A stretch of 64,000 nt of DNA, taken from assembly GCA_963281255.1 (NCBI GenBank), contig OY725491.1:2666001-2730000 (forward strand). Direction: 5' to 3'. Source of the DNA: Aphrocallistes beatrix (taxonomy: Eukaryota > Porifera > Hexactinellida > Sceptrulophora > Aphrocallistidae). The notes under the pieces are model-generated. The model saw only the letters and a list, made by a program, of their open reading frames with translations, did not search any database and was not told where the DNA came from. Made by a program: the position numbers and the translations under genes. Of this stretch, positions 1 to 11,300 are shown piece by piece; the stretch's first letter is position 1, and each line of letters begins with the position of its first letter.

Positions 1-80
1 AACCGATCGAGGATTTCCTTAACCGTTAACCGAGATTGACGGAGGTTAGCCTGTTAACCGGTTAACCGAATCCAGCCTTG
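1..80. mobile_element. End fragment of GGTTAACC-rich MITE
   Basis: The sequence is dense in TTAACCGGTTAACC palindromes and ends with CCAGCCTTG, the complement of the terminal CAAGGCTGG. Relatives lie at 40758-41149 and 62669-63000. The rest of this copy is outside the window. The 62.7-kb copy has a TTCTAAG direct repeat at its ends, so an hAT-type 7-8 bp duplication is likely. Classification is inferred. Confidence 0.6.
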
Positions 81-949
81 GCTAGTGTTACATGGGAGCT
101 CTAATTTATAACACTTGGAAGGCGAGTTTGCTCTTGGCCCTGAGGACCAATTTGAAGGTTCTTTAGTGAGCGAGTAGAGATGTAGATATCTTAAATTCAG
201 GCAAGGATTATATACAGAAGCTTGCTAACCCGAGAACTTCAACAGCTTTTTTTAATCTTCGATGTCTAGTTTTTAATGATCTTTTTCACTAGCTTTATAC
301 TTATTCTGTGACCTGTAGATTACACAACATGCCCCGAGAAATCTTTGAAATAACCGAAAGGGCTCTTGCCTTTCCTAAGCTATATGTTGGCTGATTTAAG
401 ATAGTACGTTGACTGATTTGAGACAGGAATATAGCAAAGACCTCGTGGAGGCACAAACATAGAGGTGAGCATCCAGGAATTCCATTGAAGCATTGATAAA
501 CCACCAAATTGAGCTGTATAATTTATATTAATACCTTGTACCATGGATTATTATCATAAATAAACAATTTTAGGAAATTTAACAAACATGCTAACGGGGA
601 AATATGAAATGATGAATAGTGGATACAAGAATAACTATATTCTCGCGGGATTTCAGTTTGAGTGTGTTATATGTTAGGATCAATCAATTCGATCATAAAA
701 TAACTTTTAACGACATGGACTGGAATTGATTATTTAATAAGTATAAAAATCTTTAGCAATGTGAACTTTGTGTATTCAAATTGGGCTTACATTCGGGATT
801 AGTTGACTTAATACGAAGTAAATTATATTTATCAAGAAATAAAATTATGCTACAGTTCTGATTTCGTTAATATAACCGTAGACAAATGATAATCCAGCGT
901 ACTTAGTATAAAACAAGAAAGCGACGTACATTCCCAAGCACCCACTGGG
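81..949. other. No recognised gene
   Basis: AT-rich sequence with only short, unsupported reading frames. I see no domain, clear splice pair or repeat shared with the rest of the window. Confidence 0.5.
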
Positions 950-1008
950 TAAATCTGCGGAAACGCAGATTCGCAAGCCGCGCAGCGCAAGCAAGCGAAG
1001 CGCGCTTG
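950..1008 (+). mobile_element. Helitron-like 3' end fragment
   Basis: The last ~45 bases carry the GC-rich CGCAGCGCAAGCAAGCG hairpin region and finish CGCGCTTG followed by T, as in the other copies. The upstream hairpin differs (TCTGCGG-AAA-CGCAGA in place of GGCGGACAC-AAA-GTGTCCGCC), so it may be a sister family sharing only the 3' terminus. Confidence 0.6.
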
Positions 1009-1016
1009 TACCAAAT

Positions 1017-1487
1017 AAAACTACGAGTGTTATCTTAGCGGCCGATTCAGCGGCGGATTCGCATGTCACGTTCAAACATGAATAATTCAGCAAGCATATG
1101 TCATATAAGAAATCTAATTACACCATTGTGTAGAGGAGCATTGGTGCATTCATATTTGATATATGAAATTTTAATATTCCGCGTGATGAGTCAGCAGTGA
1201 CACTTTTAGTCCATGTAACGTATCTGGTGGAATAAGTCAGTAAATATGACTGGTAGCAATTAGCCATTTTAACCACATGAAGATGAGCTTTGGTGCACCC
1301 CTGAAATCCATTTTCAAGACTAAATTCGGAAAACTGGCTAAATGGCAGGAGGCCAAAGTTTGTATTTACTAGTTTGGTAATAGGCATAACTTCATACTGA
1401 TATCCAACTAGGATGTGATCTAGACAAACTTAGCTATTCATCCATAGTTACCTACGCACTTGATGAATGTCACTGAATTTGTTTACA
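1017..1487 (-). repeat. Left inverted arm
   Basis: Contains an 89-codon frame (1118-1387, minus) beginning MPITKLVN that is also open in the right arm. The two versions differ by several replacements and the frame has no recognisable domain, so I do not call it a gene. Confidence 0.7.
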
Positions 1488-2768
1488 CAATCGATGCATA
1501 ATTCCTGGTCAATTCATAATTAATTAAATATTCCTCGTAAGAGCAGACCAAAATTTATTATTCACGGATACAATTGTTAAGATGATTATTATATAAGGAT
1601 TTCCTGTTCAAATTCTGCGAAATGCTCTAAAAGGGTTGTCAGCTATGATCATGGAAAACCCCCAATGCTTGATTTGTGCTAGAATTCTCCGCATACAAGG
1701 TATTAATATCCGTAGCCAATACCAAACTGCTCACGACAGGGGTATACAAATATGTAGGTGAATGGATTTCTGAAAATCCCTTGATCTCAACAGTGTCTAG
1801 ACGAGTTGAAGATAATTAGGTAGTCTTGTCTTCAGTTCACTAACTGATATATTTAAAAAATAAGTTATTTTTATTAATCATTTGAGAAAAAATTGCCATA
1901 TTATTTTCTATCAACTTCTGAATCTACATTAATATTGCGTCCCGCGACCCCAATCATGGAATGTGGCAGCCCGAGGAGATAGGGTTTGGACAGCCTTGTC
2001 ATACACTGATGACATAAAATTCATGCAAGTCAACCTAAAAGTCGAAATTTCGTAAAAAGGCCTCATAATGAATGTCAAAATAGAAATTGGAATCGCTCCC
2101 GATTTTAATGTATTTATTATTCGCTTTAGGACATATTATAAACTTTTGAAGTTTAATTTTGTATAACGAGCATTAATAGTAAACAACTACTTGCTAATAA
2201 ACCTATCAGGTAATTTCGTTCCACTATAATGAATTTAACATGTATTTACCACACGGCTTAGTCTTTTTGATAAATAATGAATAATAATTGTAATTGTAAA
2301 TTTACCATCTTTATTAATATGCTTAAAATAACTCTGATTAATAAAGTCAATTCAATTGAGGTTCTGGACTAAGCTATTGACTAATTAAAATGAACAAGTA
2401 TAGCACCCTGCCAGTGTTGTTATTGTAATGCACTTCCATTTTGAGCGAGTAAATCGTCTAATTTCCCTTTTTAGAAATCTGGAGTGTAATTACGTAGCGT
2501 GGAATGCTTCTTTTGAATCATCAGATGTTTGTTGGCTCCAAATTTCGGGCAAGTCAAATATTTAATATATGAATATACTATGTTGATTTGTGAAAAATAG
2601 AAACTTCTTGTGTGGTACATTCTACAGAAATGTGTGTTTGACGCACTCTACACTTCCAGGTTATGACAACAAATGAGAATGAGTTGATTGCATTTGATAA
2701 AGAACACTAAGTGCTATGAAGAGGTAAAAAGAAAAAACAAAAACAACATGAATACAAAACAAAAACAA
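1488..2768. other. Unannotated spacer of the fold-back element
   Basis: AT-rich sequence without a long frame. No domain or repeat family is recognised between the left arm and the Helitron-like copy. Confidence 0.5.
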
Positions 2769-2806
2769 TCCTTACTATTAAAACTCGATTAATGTATATT
2801 TATTTA

Positions 2807-2837
<31 letters not shown>

Positions 2838-3334
2838 CTGTAACGAATTGATTGAAGAAACTGCCGGTCATAGAAAGCTAATTTTTGGCATGTGGGAGTC
2901 TTTTGGCTATGGCTCCAGTAAGTTCTGAGCTCAGAGCAAAATATCGACTCATCATGGAATTATGACGTCATTGTCACATTTTTTAAAGTTAAGCAACACA
3001 GTTATTTTGGGATAACTCAGCCATTATAGGAGATAGAAGGCTGAAATTTTAATAGAATATGTATACTAACATATCTATCTCACATATGGTGTAACTATCA
3101 TCAAAAAATGATGACTCATCACTTTTTTATGGCGTCATCATTACTCATCAAAATTTTAAAATTGACAAATTTGGTGATTTTCCGAGTAATATCGATTATA
3201 ACAGTAGGACAGGCATATTTAGAGCTGCTATTTCCCTTATAATTAACCAATGTGACCCCAGGCGACCGAAGGGAGCCTCCGGCGGACACAAAGTGTCCGC
3301 CAGCCGCGCAGCGCAAGCAAGCAAAGCTCGCTTG
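2769..3334 (+). mobile_element. Complete Helitron-like element, 566 bp
   Basis: Starts TCCTTACTATTAAAACTCG after a host A. A TTTA/TA tract (2791-2840) follows, then CTGTAACGAATTGATTGAAG and a long conserved body. The 3' part has a perfect 9-bp hairpin GGCGGACAC-AAA-GTGTCCGCC, then AGCGCAAGCAAG and terminal CTTG before a host T. A 5' TC, a 3' hairpin and A|T insertion are Helitron hallmarks; the CTTG end departs from the usual CTRR. It is non-autonomous with no Rep/helicase. The body carries TGACGTCA at 2963-2970 and TGACTCA at 3112-3118. Confidence 0.8.
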
Positions 3335-3569
3335 TAACAATGATAACAACAGCACGGATACAAAATAAAATAAAGTCATATGTAGAAGTTGAATCTATTT
3401 AAATGGCGTAATTGAAGAATGGGATTACATATTATTAACAGACAAAACAGGTTCATAATGACAACCAGTATTTTGTAGATATAATCTAAATATAGAGGGA
3501 CAATCGAGAAATTCATTTAATTTTTCCCTTTACCAGAAAATTCAATCAAGCGTGTACCTCCAGGTCCTG

Positions 3570-4033
3570 TGTAAATAAATTCAGTGACATTCATCAAGAG
3601 CGTAGGTAACTATGGATGAATAGCTAAGTTTGTCTAGATCACATCCTAGTTGGATATCAGGTATGAAGTTATGCCTATTACCAAACTAGTAAATTCAAAC
3701 TTTGGCCTCCTGCCATTTAGCCAGTTTTCCGAATTTAGTCTTGAAAATGGATTTCAGGGGTGCACCAAAGCTCATCTTCATGTGGTTAAAATGGCTAATT
3801 GCTACCAGTCATATTTACTGACTTATTCAACCAGATACGTGACATGGACTAAAAGTGTCAATGCTGAATCATCACGCGGGATATTAAAGTTTCATAAATC
3901 AAATATGAATGCACCAATGCTCCTCTACACAGTGGTGTAATTAGATTTCATCTATGACATATGCTTGCTGAGATATTCATGTTTGAACGTGACATGCGAA
4001 TCCGCCGCTAAGATAACACTCGTAATAAAACTA
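3570..4033 (+). repeat. Right inverted arm of the fold-back element
   Basis: Mirror of 1017-1487. It ends with CACTCGTAATAAAAC at its outer edge and lacks one of the two 12-bp GCGGCSGATTC units found in the left arm. Confidence 0.7.
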
Positions 4034-4253
4034 GATAAATACTTAGTTTTTACTTAGTTTCAGTTAAGGTTAAGTTTAAGTCGATCTGAGAATAAGGCCC
4101 CTGGATTTTCAAGGGAATCCCAGAAATATATACTTGTGTTCAACGAATACACACATTGTCTGTGACCAATGCTTGCGCCACAAAAATAGCTGTTTATAAT
4201 ATGAAGATTCATTTCTAAATCAATCGGGATGAACATATCAAACTCAACATTAC

Positions 4254-4450
4254 CTGAATCATTCTTTTGAAAAAATTTTAATAATATATCCAAAGGTATC
4301 GTTGATTTAATATTCAATGCTGCAGAATGTACGAGTGTGTTTCCTAAAACATCCTTGGAAAATAAATCTTTGTTGGTCAATTTATCTAGCAAATAAGAAA
4401 GAGAATTGCCCTCTCCAGTTGATGCAGCCATATGCACAATAGCTTTAAGG
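4254..4450 (-). CDS. Ankyrin-like internal exon of a host gene
   Basis: A 197-nt minus-strand exon bounded by a pyrimidine-rich acceptor (CTTTTTGTAG) and a consensus donor (TTCAG|GTAAT). The frame encodes 65 residues with two ankyrin-like signatures: AIVHMAASTGEG near residues 3-14 and KDVLGNTLVHSAALN near 32-46, the typical D-xx-GNT-xxH-xAA pattern. The entry phase needs two bases from the previous exon, and the exon at 6138-6429 ends with exactly two (GC), giving a continuous frame. The intron between them (4451-6137) is filled by a TIR element and a Helitron-like copy. This looks like a real host gene; the protein is not identified. An ankyrin plus helical-repeat protein is one possibility. 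Confidence 0.55.
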
Positions 4451-4856
4451 CTACAAAAAGAACTATATAAAAGAATTGACTTCCCTAAAATCATTAACCA
4501 CGTACAATATAGAATATAGGAATGTATTACCAGCATATATGAAAAAGGTGTCAAAGTACCCACCAATATCGGTTATTAAAATTTGGGACAAATTTTGTGA
4601 TTTTCAGAGATGTTTAATAATATGGACACTTATAAGTGTTTTTAGCAGTACAATGGGTTGATACAAAAATTATGGATTGATACTAAGAATTCATCCATGA
4701 AATGTTGTTACATTCCAGTGTTGTCATGGAAACGAATTTTGGTCAGGGGTCATATCGTGTAAACCACAAGAGCTAGATATTCAAAAATAATTTAATTTGA
4801 AAGGGAATAAACTACCTCCTATTAGGCGATAATCTTAACCTATTAAAACTCGATTA

Positions 4857-5427
4857 AGGCATAAAATATCTTAAACTCAAACAATCTTAGTAATTATGGT
4901 CTTTAGAAATTGATGTTTCATGAGGATTTAGCACCAGATAGCTTTCATTCACCATGAAAATATTTCACAAATCCATTGATTTCATTATCAGAAACGAGAT
5001 AAAGTTAATATCTTACGAGTTCAAATTAGATACATTTTGCAAAATCACCCATAATGGCACTTTTTACATCACCAATAAATCTGATCCAAATGGTTCTCAA
5101 TATATACTGATCTAGACATCCAATATTTCTACAAATTTAGAGTGTTCGAGGAAAATGTGAGAGCTAATTTGTCCTAAAATTAGAAAACTCTAGAAAGATA
5201 ATTTGAAAAGCAGTGGGCCCTGATTCTTGAATTTCTCCAGGACACAGATTTCCTCCACAAACTCACCATACAAAACACAGTTCTAGGTCTTAGACTCAAA
5301 AATCTGTTAAAATCATTGAGAAGATGTGAATTACAATATATAAAGACCATAATTACTAAGATTGTTTGAGTATAAGAAATTTTACGCCCAATCAAGCTTG
5401 GGAAAGAACTTAAAAGCCACCCTGTAT
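4857..5427. mobile_element. Truncated copy of CAGGGTGG long-TIR element
   Basis: Matches the interior and right TIR of the element at 62230-63579. It ends AAGCCACCCTG followed by TA, and the left TIR is cut short. At 4931-4945 it preserves the empty site (CCAGATAGCTTTCATTC) for the MITE inserted at 62506-63082. No protein is encoded. The TA target suggests the Tc1/mariner superfamily. Confidence 0.65.
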
Positions 5428-5436
5428 ATATATATA

Positions 5437-5935
5437 CAAGCGCGCTTCGCGAGCTAGCGCCCTTCGAAAACCTGTGGTCACTATTGATTAATTATAAGGG
5501 AGATAACATCTCTAAATACGTCTGTCCTACTGTTATAATCGATATCACTCAAAAATCACCAAATTGTCAATTTTAAAATTTTTGACCCAACTTGGACTTG
5601 GGGTACAAAGTCTAAATAGAAAAAAATTCCACTTTCATTTTCACTTTCAATTCACTTTCAATTAACTTTCACTTCAACATTCCGAGTCCAAGTAGGGTTA
5701 ATGCGTAATGATGACGTCATAACAAAGTGATGAGTCATCGTTTTTTGATGATAGTTGCATCATATGTGAGGTATAATAGTATACAGATTCTATTAAAATT
5801 TCAGCTTTCTAATTAGCTCCTATAATGGCTGAGTTATGCTCGAATAACTGTATTGCTTAACTTTTAAAAATGTGACAATGACCTCATAATTCCATGATGA
5901 GTCGACATTTTGCTCTGAGCTCAGAACTTAGTGGA
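5437..5935 (-). mobile_element. Helitron-like element, 5' truncated
   Basis: The 3' end (CAAGCGCGCTTCGC read on +) is at 5437. The body is collinear with 2769-3334 until about 5935, where similarity stops, so the TCCTTACT end is missing. The terminal hairpin region is eroded. A short TTAA-type MITE interrupts it at 5586-5697. Confidence 0.7.
5586..5697. mobile_element. TTAA-type MITE with ACTTTC array (copy A)
   Basis: Short element with inverted ends (ACTTGGACTT / GAGTCCAAGT), then TCTAAATAGA and runs of CACTTTCA/TTCACTTTCA. It splits a Helitron-like body between TTTTTGA and TGCGTAA, which are adjacent in other copies. Relatives are at 43695-43811, 50240-50352 and 61467-61584. Confidence 0.65.
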
Positions 5936-6137
5936 AAATTCTTTAGTATAAACCAATTCAAGGCTCCGGACCTTTCGAAAAATGGTATTAAAAAACACTT
6001 TGAAGTGTCCTTAATCACTAAATTCGTCACAAATTTAACCGGTCGCGGAATCATAATAACTAGGCAATCAAAATTCATCATGACAGATTAACGCAAAATT
6101 TATTTGAACGATAGATATTATCTATTAAACATCTTAC

Positions 6138-6429
6138 GCAGAATTTTCAATTAGATCATGTGTGAACGCCAAATCCAACAAGTAACTATTGTCTGCGTCA
6201 ACTAACTGATCAATAAGTCTTTCATTAACAAGACGGTCGTTTGAAATCTCAGCTAGTACACATATAATAGTATTAGAAATAGTATATCTGATATCAGGAT
6301 CTATAATAGAACTAACAATAAGTTGATCAGAAAGATCAGAATGTAGAAGTACAAACTGTTCTTTAAAGAAAGGAGAATAATCATCTTTTAAATAGCCAAA
6401 GTATGGGATTTTGTTCATTCTTGAACTCG
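6138..6429 (-). CDS. Internal exon of the ankyrin-like host gene
   Basis: A 292-nt exon on the minus strand with acceptor TTCTACTTTAG|CGAG and donor TCTGC|GTAAGA. It encodes about 96 residues (SSRMNKIPYFGYLKDD... to ...THDLIENS). The content is largely helical and hydrophobic (SNTIICVLAEISND, LIDQLVDADNSYLLDLAF), reminiscent of an armadillo/HEAT or ankyrin-flanking segment, but no family is certain. The exit phase joins in frame to the exon at 4254-4450. Earlier exons would lie at higher coordinates and were not found, possibly because an hAT sits at 7.2-9.2 kb. Confidence 0.5.
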
Positions 6430-7234
6430 CTAAAGTAGAATAAAAGTAGTATGTATAACAAAACTAAATAGTAAATGATTACCATGCTTATGTGCAGTAA
6501 ATTTCTCCTTTAATTATTGCAATCAAACGTGCAAGCGTATGTATGCATGATTATTCACAGGGCCTGGCAGAATTGGACCAGCATTTGAACACTCCATTAT
6601 TTGGGATCTATGTATATCTAGGAGCCAAAACACAATTTATACAAGACTAGATAAACAAGAGTAGTGCTTGCTAAGAGTACATGTAACTTAAGGTAAGTTT
6701 ATGTTGTTTGTTCATAAAAGTATATCATGCCAAGAATCACAATTGGTAACAGAAAGAATGTGTTTACTGTACTAATGACAACTAATCATCCCCATGCATG
6801 CCACTTGTTCTTTTTTGGCGGGATAACTTGCTTTTACATTATTCTATTGAGCAAATTTCTACAAATTCCCAATTGTTGCACGAAATTTCTTAATTATTTC
6901 CGACTTTATAGATTGCACTCATAAAATTTTCTATGTATCCCACCATGACCCGCGAGATAAATTACAGCATCCCGCTTTTATCATGGCTTAAATACTTTCG
7001 CTGTTTGTGACATTTCTGAAGTAGAAATAGATTAGATCACTAGTAGATATTCGTGCAAAAAATATCAATTATCTCAAAAATGTATTTTCGTACATATTGT
7101 TATATTAATTTTGAAAAGTACTCATTCACTGATATTTAGGGATATGGGAAATTGATTATACTAGTAGCATATGCGCATCTTTCTCAACCGAATCCCTTGT
7201 CTAAAATCCGCAGGATGCTGGGAGGCCTTATATT
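6430..7234. other. Intronic or intergenic, nothing recognised
   Basis: AT-rich sequence. A 65-codon frame at 6727 has no recognisable domain. No repeat relationship was seen. Confidence 0.45.
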
Positions 7235-7330
7235 TAGCAGGCTATGGTCACATGGCCGGCGCCCCCGGGGGTGTCCTGGGTGTCCGGACACCCACTGCCT
7301 CAAGAACGCGATGCATGGGCATCTACTAGG
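7235..7330. mobile_element. Probable terminal region of the ZMYM1-type hAT
   Basis: An abrupt GC-rich block with CGCCCCCGGGGGTG and the palindrome GGGTGTCCGGACACCC, about 110-200 bp beyond the end of the transposase frame. Such ends are typical of hAT elements, but the opposite end was not found, so the assignment is inferred. Confidence 0.4.
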
Positions 7331-7437
7331 TTAGTGGTGCCATTGGGTCGATAAATAATATATTAGGTACAGTGACACATTTCTATTTAGGATAAACAGT
7401 ACAAAAATTATGAAAAATTAGTTGCAATAGGAGTTGC

Positions 7438-9208
7438 CTAAAGTTGACTAAAATTGTGAGATCTCCCAGGACGTTCTTTAATCCATTCGTTTATTACTTC
7501 TTTTGAATTGAGTTTATCAAGCTCCTCAAAATGAATATGACATATTGCCAGCCTTGTCATACGACTTTCATTCATCGTTTTTCTCAGGTAGGTATTAATC
7601 CTCCTCATTGCACTAAACGATCTCTCTGCTTCACTACTTGATACGAAAGAAGTACGCAAAAATGTCACTAACAATTTTACATTGGGATATATTTCATAAA
7701 TCTGTAGATCAATCGATTCGATTATACTGCTTGTCAGCTTGTCCGTACCATATTGTTGTTTGATTTCATTGATAAATCGAGGCAATTCAATCTTTAGTTC
7801 TTCTGTATTAATGTCATAGTTAATCGTGGGAATCACGCTCGACCAGAGGACATCAGTGGGTTCACATAATAATAACTCAATATCTGACAGTTTTTCAAGG
7901 CCAGAGCTCATAATCTTTTCCTCAAGTGCATTTTTAGCAGACTCAAACACCTCTAAATAGATATTCCTGTATACAGACTCAAGTTCACATTCCTCGATTG
8001 GACGATACTGGTCTAGTCCACGTACACACTTTCGACTACCACGTCGAAGAATTGGGAGGTCACAGCCTCTATTAAGAGCTTCTACTTTGGTTATTCTATA
8101 GAAATCAATTGCCTTTTCTTCAGTATTCGCACTGTCTAACTGCTGTTCTAGTCTTATCAGTATTCGCAGTGATTTTGTGATATGCTGGCCACGTTCCTGC
8201 AAAACCACGTGCGGGTTGTGAGTGTAAGAAAATAAAGATTCTAATAATGACACAGTGAAATATGTGTCAAAATCTTCTAGACGTTTAACCATATTCATAT
8301 TGTTTACAGTATCAAAAAACTCAATACATGGCTTGTATTAGTTCAAGGGTTGATGATAATCTGGGATTGCTATTTTTACTGCTAATAGCTTCTTTTAGTA
8401 CCAAATTCAGACCGTGACATAAGCAATAAACATACAATGCAGATGGGACATCGTTTTGCAGCCTTGCTCTCACCCCCGTTAAACGGCCGGCAACAACCGG
8501 GGCGCCATCAGTAGTAATGAATCTGCACCTACTAATGTCAATTCCAAATCCAATGAGTACAGCTCGGAGACCTGCATAAAGGGTTGTTGAGTCTTGACCA
8601 GGTAGAGGGATAAAGCCTAAAAAAGCCTCCGATACAAACATCGAACGATCGCAATATCGGATAACAACACTCATCTGAGTCCTCGGGTACTTATCTTGGC
8701 ATTCATCAGTGCTAACTGCGAAGAACGGAACATCCTTGGCAGCCTGTGCAAAATTGCGTAAAATACCGTCAGACATCAGTTTAATAAATTCACTTTGGAT
8801 ATCATGATGTGTGTACGTCTTGGTACCAATCTTCTCGATTTTTAAAAGTTTTCTCAGCTGCACCAGATTGGAGTTGATATCGTTATCTCCTCCACGAAAA
8901 GGCAAACCTTGCCTAGCTAAATACCTACAGCATTCAAAAACCTGAGATATAGCCAACCGGTTACTCTTTCGCTGCTGCGTGACCATAGCTGTAATTGTGG
9001 TTCCTTTCATCTTGTTAATTATTGCCCTCTTTGATTCTATGTGGCGTTCAGCTAGCTGATGCCTCTTAAACCCCTCTATTGCTTTATTCCAACTAGAAAA
9101 TCTCTTAAATTTCAATTTATTTTGTTTACTATTAATTAAGGATACCGCCCTCGAAAAATCTTGCCTGGCGTAAAAAAAAACTGAAAAATTTTTTATTGCT
9201 AATTTCAT
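7438..9208 (-). pseudogene. hAT transposase, ZMYM1/DUF4371 type, frameshifted
   Basis: Two abutting minus-strand frames make one hAT transposase. The upstream frame (9208-8321, 295 aa) has the DUF4371-like segment with RQGLPFRGGDND, FFAVSTDECQD, FITTDGAPVVAGRLTGV and CLCHGLNLVLKEA, i.e. the RNase H-like catalytic D region and the insertion domain start. The downstream frame (8298-7438, 286 aa) has the C-terminal dimerisation domain with VTFLRTSFVSSSEAERSFSAM and LRKTMNESRMTRLAI. They are separated by a one-base shift near 8318-8330 (IQAMY / EFFDTVNNM). Otherwise the frame is long and open, so decay is recent. No BED zinc finger is visible at the N terminus. It is a plain DNA transposon, not a host gene. 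Confidence 0.85.
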
Positions 9209-9580
9209 TGTATTACTGATCGGTCAACCATCTGATAGCACTATTTGGACGGTATTTTTTTTTATTTTTTGTGAGATAACCCCGTAAAGTTTAGCGTTAA
9301 TAAAAATTGAAAAATTAATGGAGGTTTTTAACTCATTTACCAATTAGTTTTTAACTTATTTGATATTTTTTTAATGATATGCACCTTAAGATTGTTTTGG
9401 CACCTTTGGAGATTATATAACACAAAGATTTAAAAGAATGGGCAAATAAAAACCAAACAAAATAGCTCTATTAGGGAGTTCATTTATATAATGCTCGGGA
9501 AATCGCCAGTTTGATCTCAGATATTCAGGGATCACTGGGTCAGAAATAAAATTCTGATCGTTTCAAAAAAAAAATTTGTT
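9209..9580. other. No gene recognised
   Basis: AT-rich flank 5' of the hAT transposase. No inverted end matching 7235-7330 was found. Confidence 0.4.
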
Positions 9581-11300
9581 CGGATCCGATCATTTGTTCT
9601 TGAGATATCGCTTATTATAGGTAAAGTTCGGGCATTATATATTTCTATGGACCGAAAGAGGCCGATGTCATATCTTAAAAACTATTGTAGATATATAATA
9701 TATTATATCCTTAAATAAAAGGATATATGCAAAAACTTATGTTCCTCGAACATTCCTTTGTCAAAAAATAAATAATTCGCGACTTATCATTGATTTAATT
9801 GTAATACAAATTCAATGGAGACCTTTGAATCTATTAGAAAATGGCGAATCTAATCATTAAAAATGTGTCCAAATTTAGCTATAATGCTAAATAATGAATA
9901 CAATTGTCGTTAATAATGTGTACAGAAAAATTGGAGAACTTTTGATAATTATTTGAAAGTTCTGGCCTTGGGCCTCGCAGATTCGGACAAAAAAACCCAT
10001 TTAGGGTCCAAAAAGAGATATCTCTCTATCTCTGTAAATATAAGTCCAAATTCTTAGTTCTCACTTCCTAATATACTTTTTATGAGTATACATATATGAT
10101 TCTTTGATAATAATTGCACAACACCCTATGGAATGTTAAGTTTGTTTTTTTTTTTTTTTTTGATTTTTGTCATATGATGACGTAGCATTTTTCGGAAATC
10201 CTAACTTCGAAACTAAAAGTCGTAGACTTTCGCTCTAACTTCCTAATATACTTTTTGGAAGCTTTTTATTCATTCTAAACTGATAGATTATACTTCGCAG
10301 TGCCAGGAATATGAATTATTATTTACAATTATCTCAAAATATTCGGAGTTAGGGGCCTAAAATATTCGGAGTTAGGGGCCTCAAGGAAATTTGTGGATTT
10401 TCAGGGTACTTTTGCTATTTCTTGTAAATATTTGGTTCCAATATACCTAAATCAGCAGTATGAATGTGAATAATGTCCGTGAATGCTTTTGTTCATTATT
10501 AATAACTCATTCTACATTATTCTTAACACCAAAACTTAAAATCTCTTTATCTCGGGACTTTAAAATTTCAAAATTGACCGTCTTTACAGAATTATTCCTC
10601 AAATTTGTTTTGAGATAGAAGTTTGAAAATTTCAAGAGTTGTTCCATATCATTAGGCGATGAACGTAGGACGACCATTTTTTTGAGATATTCTAACTCGG
10701 TGATTTTAATCCTGATTTCCCCAAAAAAACAGACATTTTTCGCCGTTTTTTGGTACTATTTTTCGGAACAATTTTTGTCATTATAACTTTCTTCTGGTCC
10801 TATGAAGTTGCAAATATGGTAGACTATCTATGATTCGATTTTGGAAGCATTTGATTCCTTGGTATGTCCCAAACAATTACTTGAGTGCCCAAATTTCTAC
10901 CATTAAGATGTGCTAGCGGAAAACGAAAAAAAACAGACTTTGAGACACTGTATCTCAAAAACTAGAAATGTGAATCAAAAACGGTTTGGAATGTGCCAGT
11001 ATTTCTTGATGGAGATACCTCCCCACCCTTAACATCTCTTATAGCTCTACTTTCATCGTATGCTGTAAGCCAAATCATATGTTTTTTCGAGGGGGGTATC
11101 CTTAAAAATTCACGCCAAACACCCGAAGAATTTTATTTTTAGTAATTTTGAAACTATTTTTTTCATAATTCTTTTTATTCCTAGTATCAAAAATCTGTCT
11201 GTTCCTTATGTTCTACTCTTCGAGATCTATCAAAAACCGTTGAGTTGAATTTACAAAAGACATCACCTTTATAATTGCTAAAAAAAGTCTCATGCAAATA
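9581..11300. repeat. Unclassified dispersed repeat X, copy 1
   Basis: Non-coding AT-rich sequence. Stretches 9690-9920 and 10195-11105 match 26060-27189 at roughly 85-90% by eye, with a deletion in the second copy. The tail 11105-11230 matches 24150-24265. A local 22-bp duplication (AATATTCGGAGTTAGGGGCC twice) lies at 10338-10382. No frame longer than about 60 codons. X flanks the satellite field on both sides. Confidence 0.65.

Larger units (their letters stand above)
1017..4033. mobile_element. 3-kb fold-back element with ~460-bp inverted arms
   Basis: The stretch 1017-1487 is the reverse complement of 3570-4033, at about 95% identity by eye. Both outer ends carry ACGAGTGTTATCTTAGCGG. A diverged single arm recurs near 61075-61130. 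A tandem GCGGCCGATTCA / GCGGCGGATTCG dodecamer pair is present in the left arm and at 61.1 kb but only once in the right arm. The centre contains a complete Helitron-like copy (2769-3334). No transposase is visible. It could be a transposon with long TIRs or an inverted segmental duplication. Confidence 0.6.

Noticed and set aside
1118-1387. Conserved 89-residue protein present in both inverted arms
   Set aside because: Conservation is explained by the recent arm duplication, and the differences include as many replacements as expected without selection.
2769-3334. Helitron-like copies as TIR MITEs or SINEs
   Set aside because: The two ends are not complementary, there is no A/B box or poly-A tail, and no target duplication is seen at the satellite insertion.
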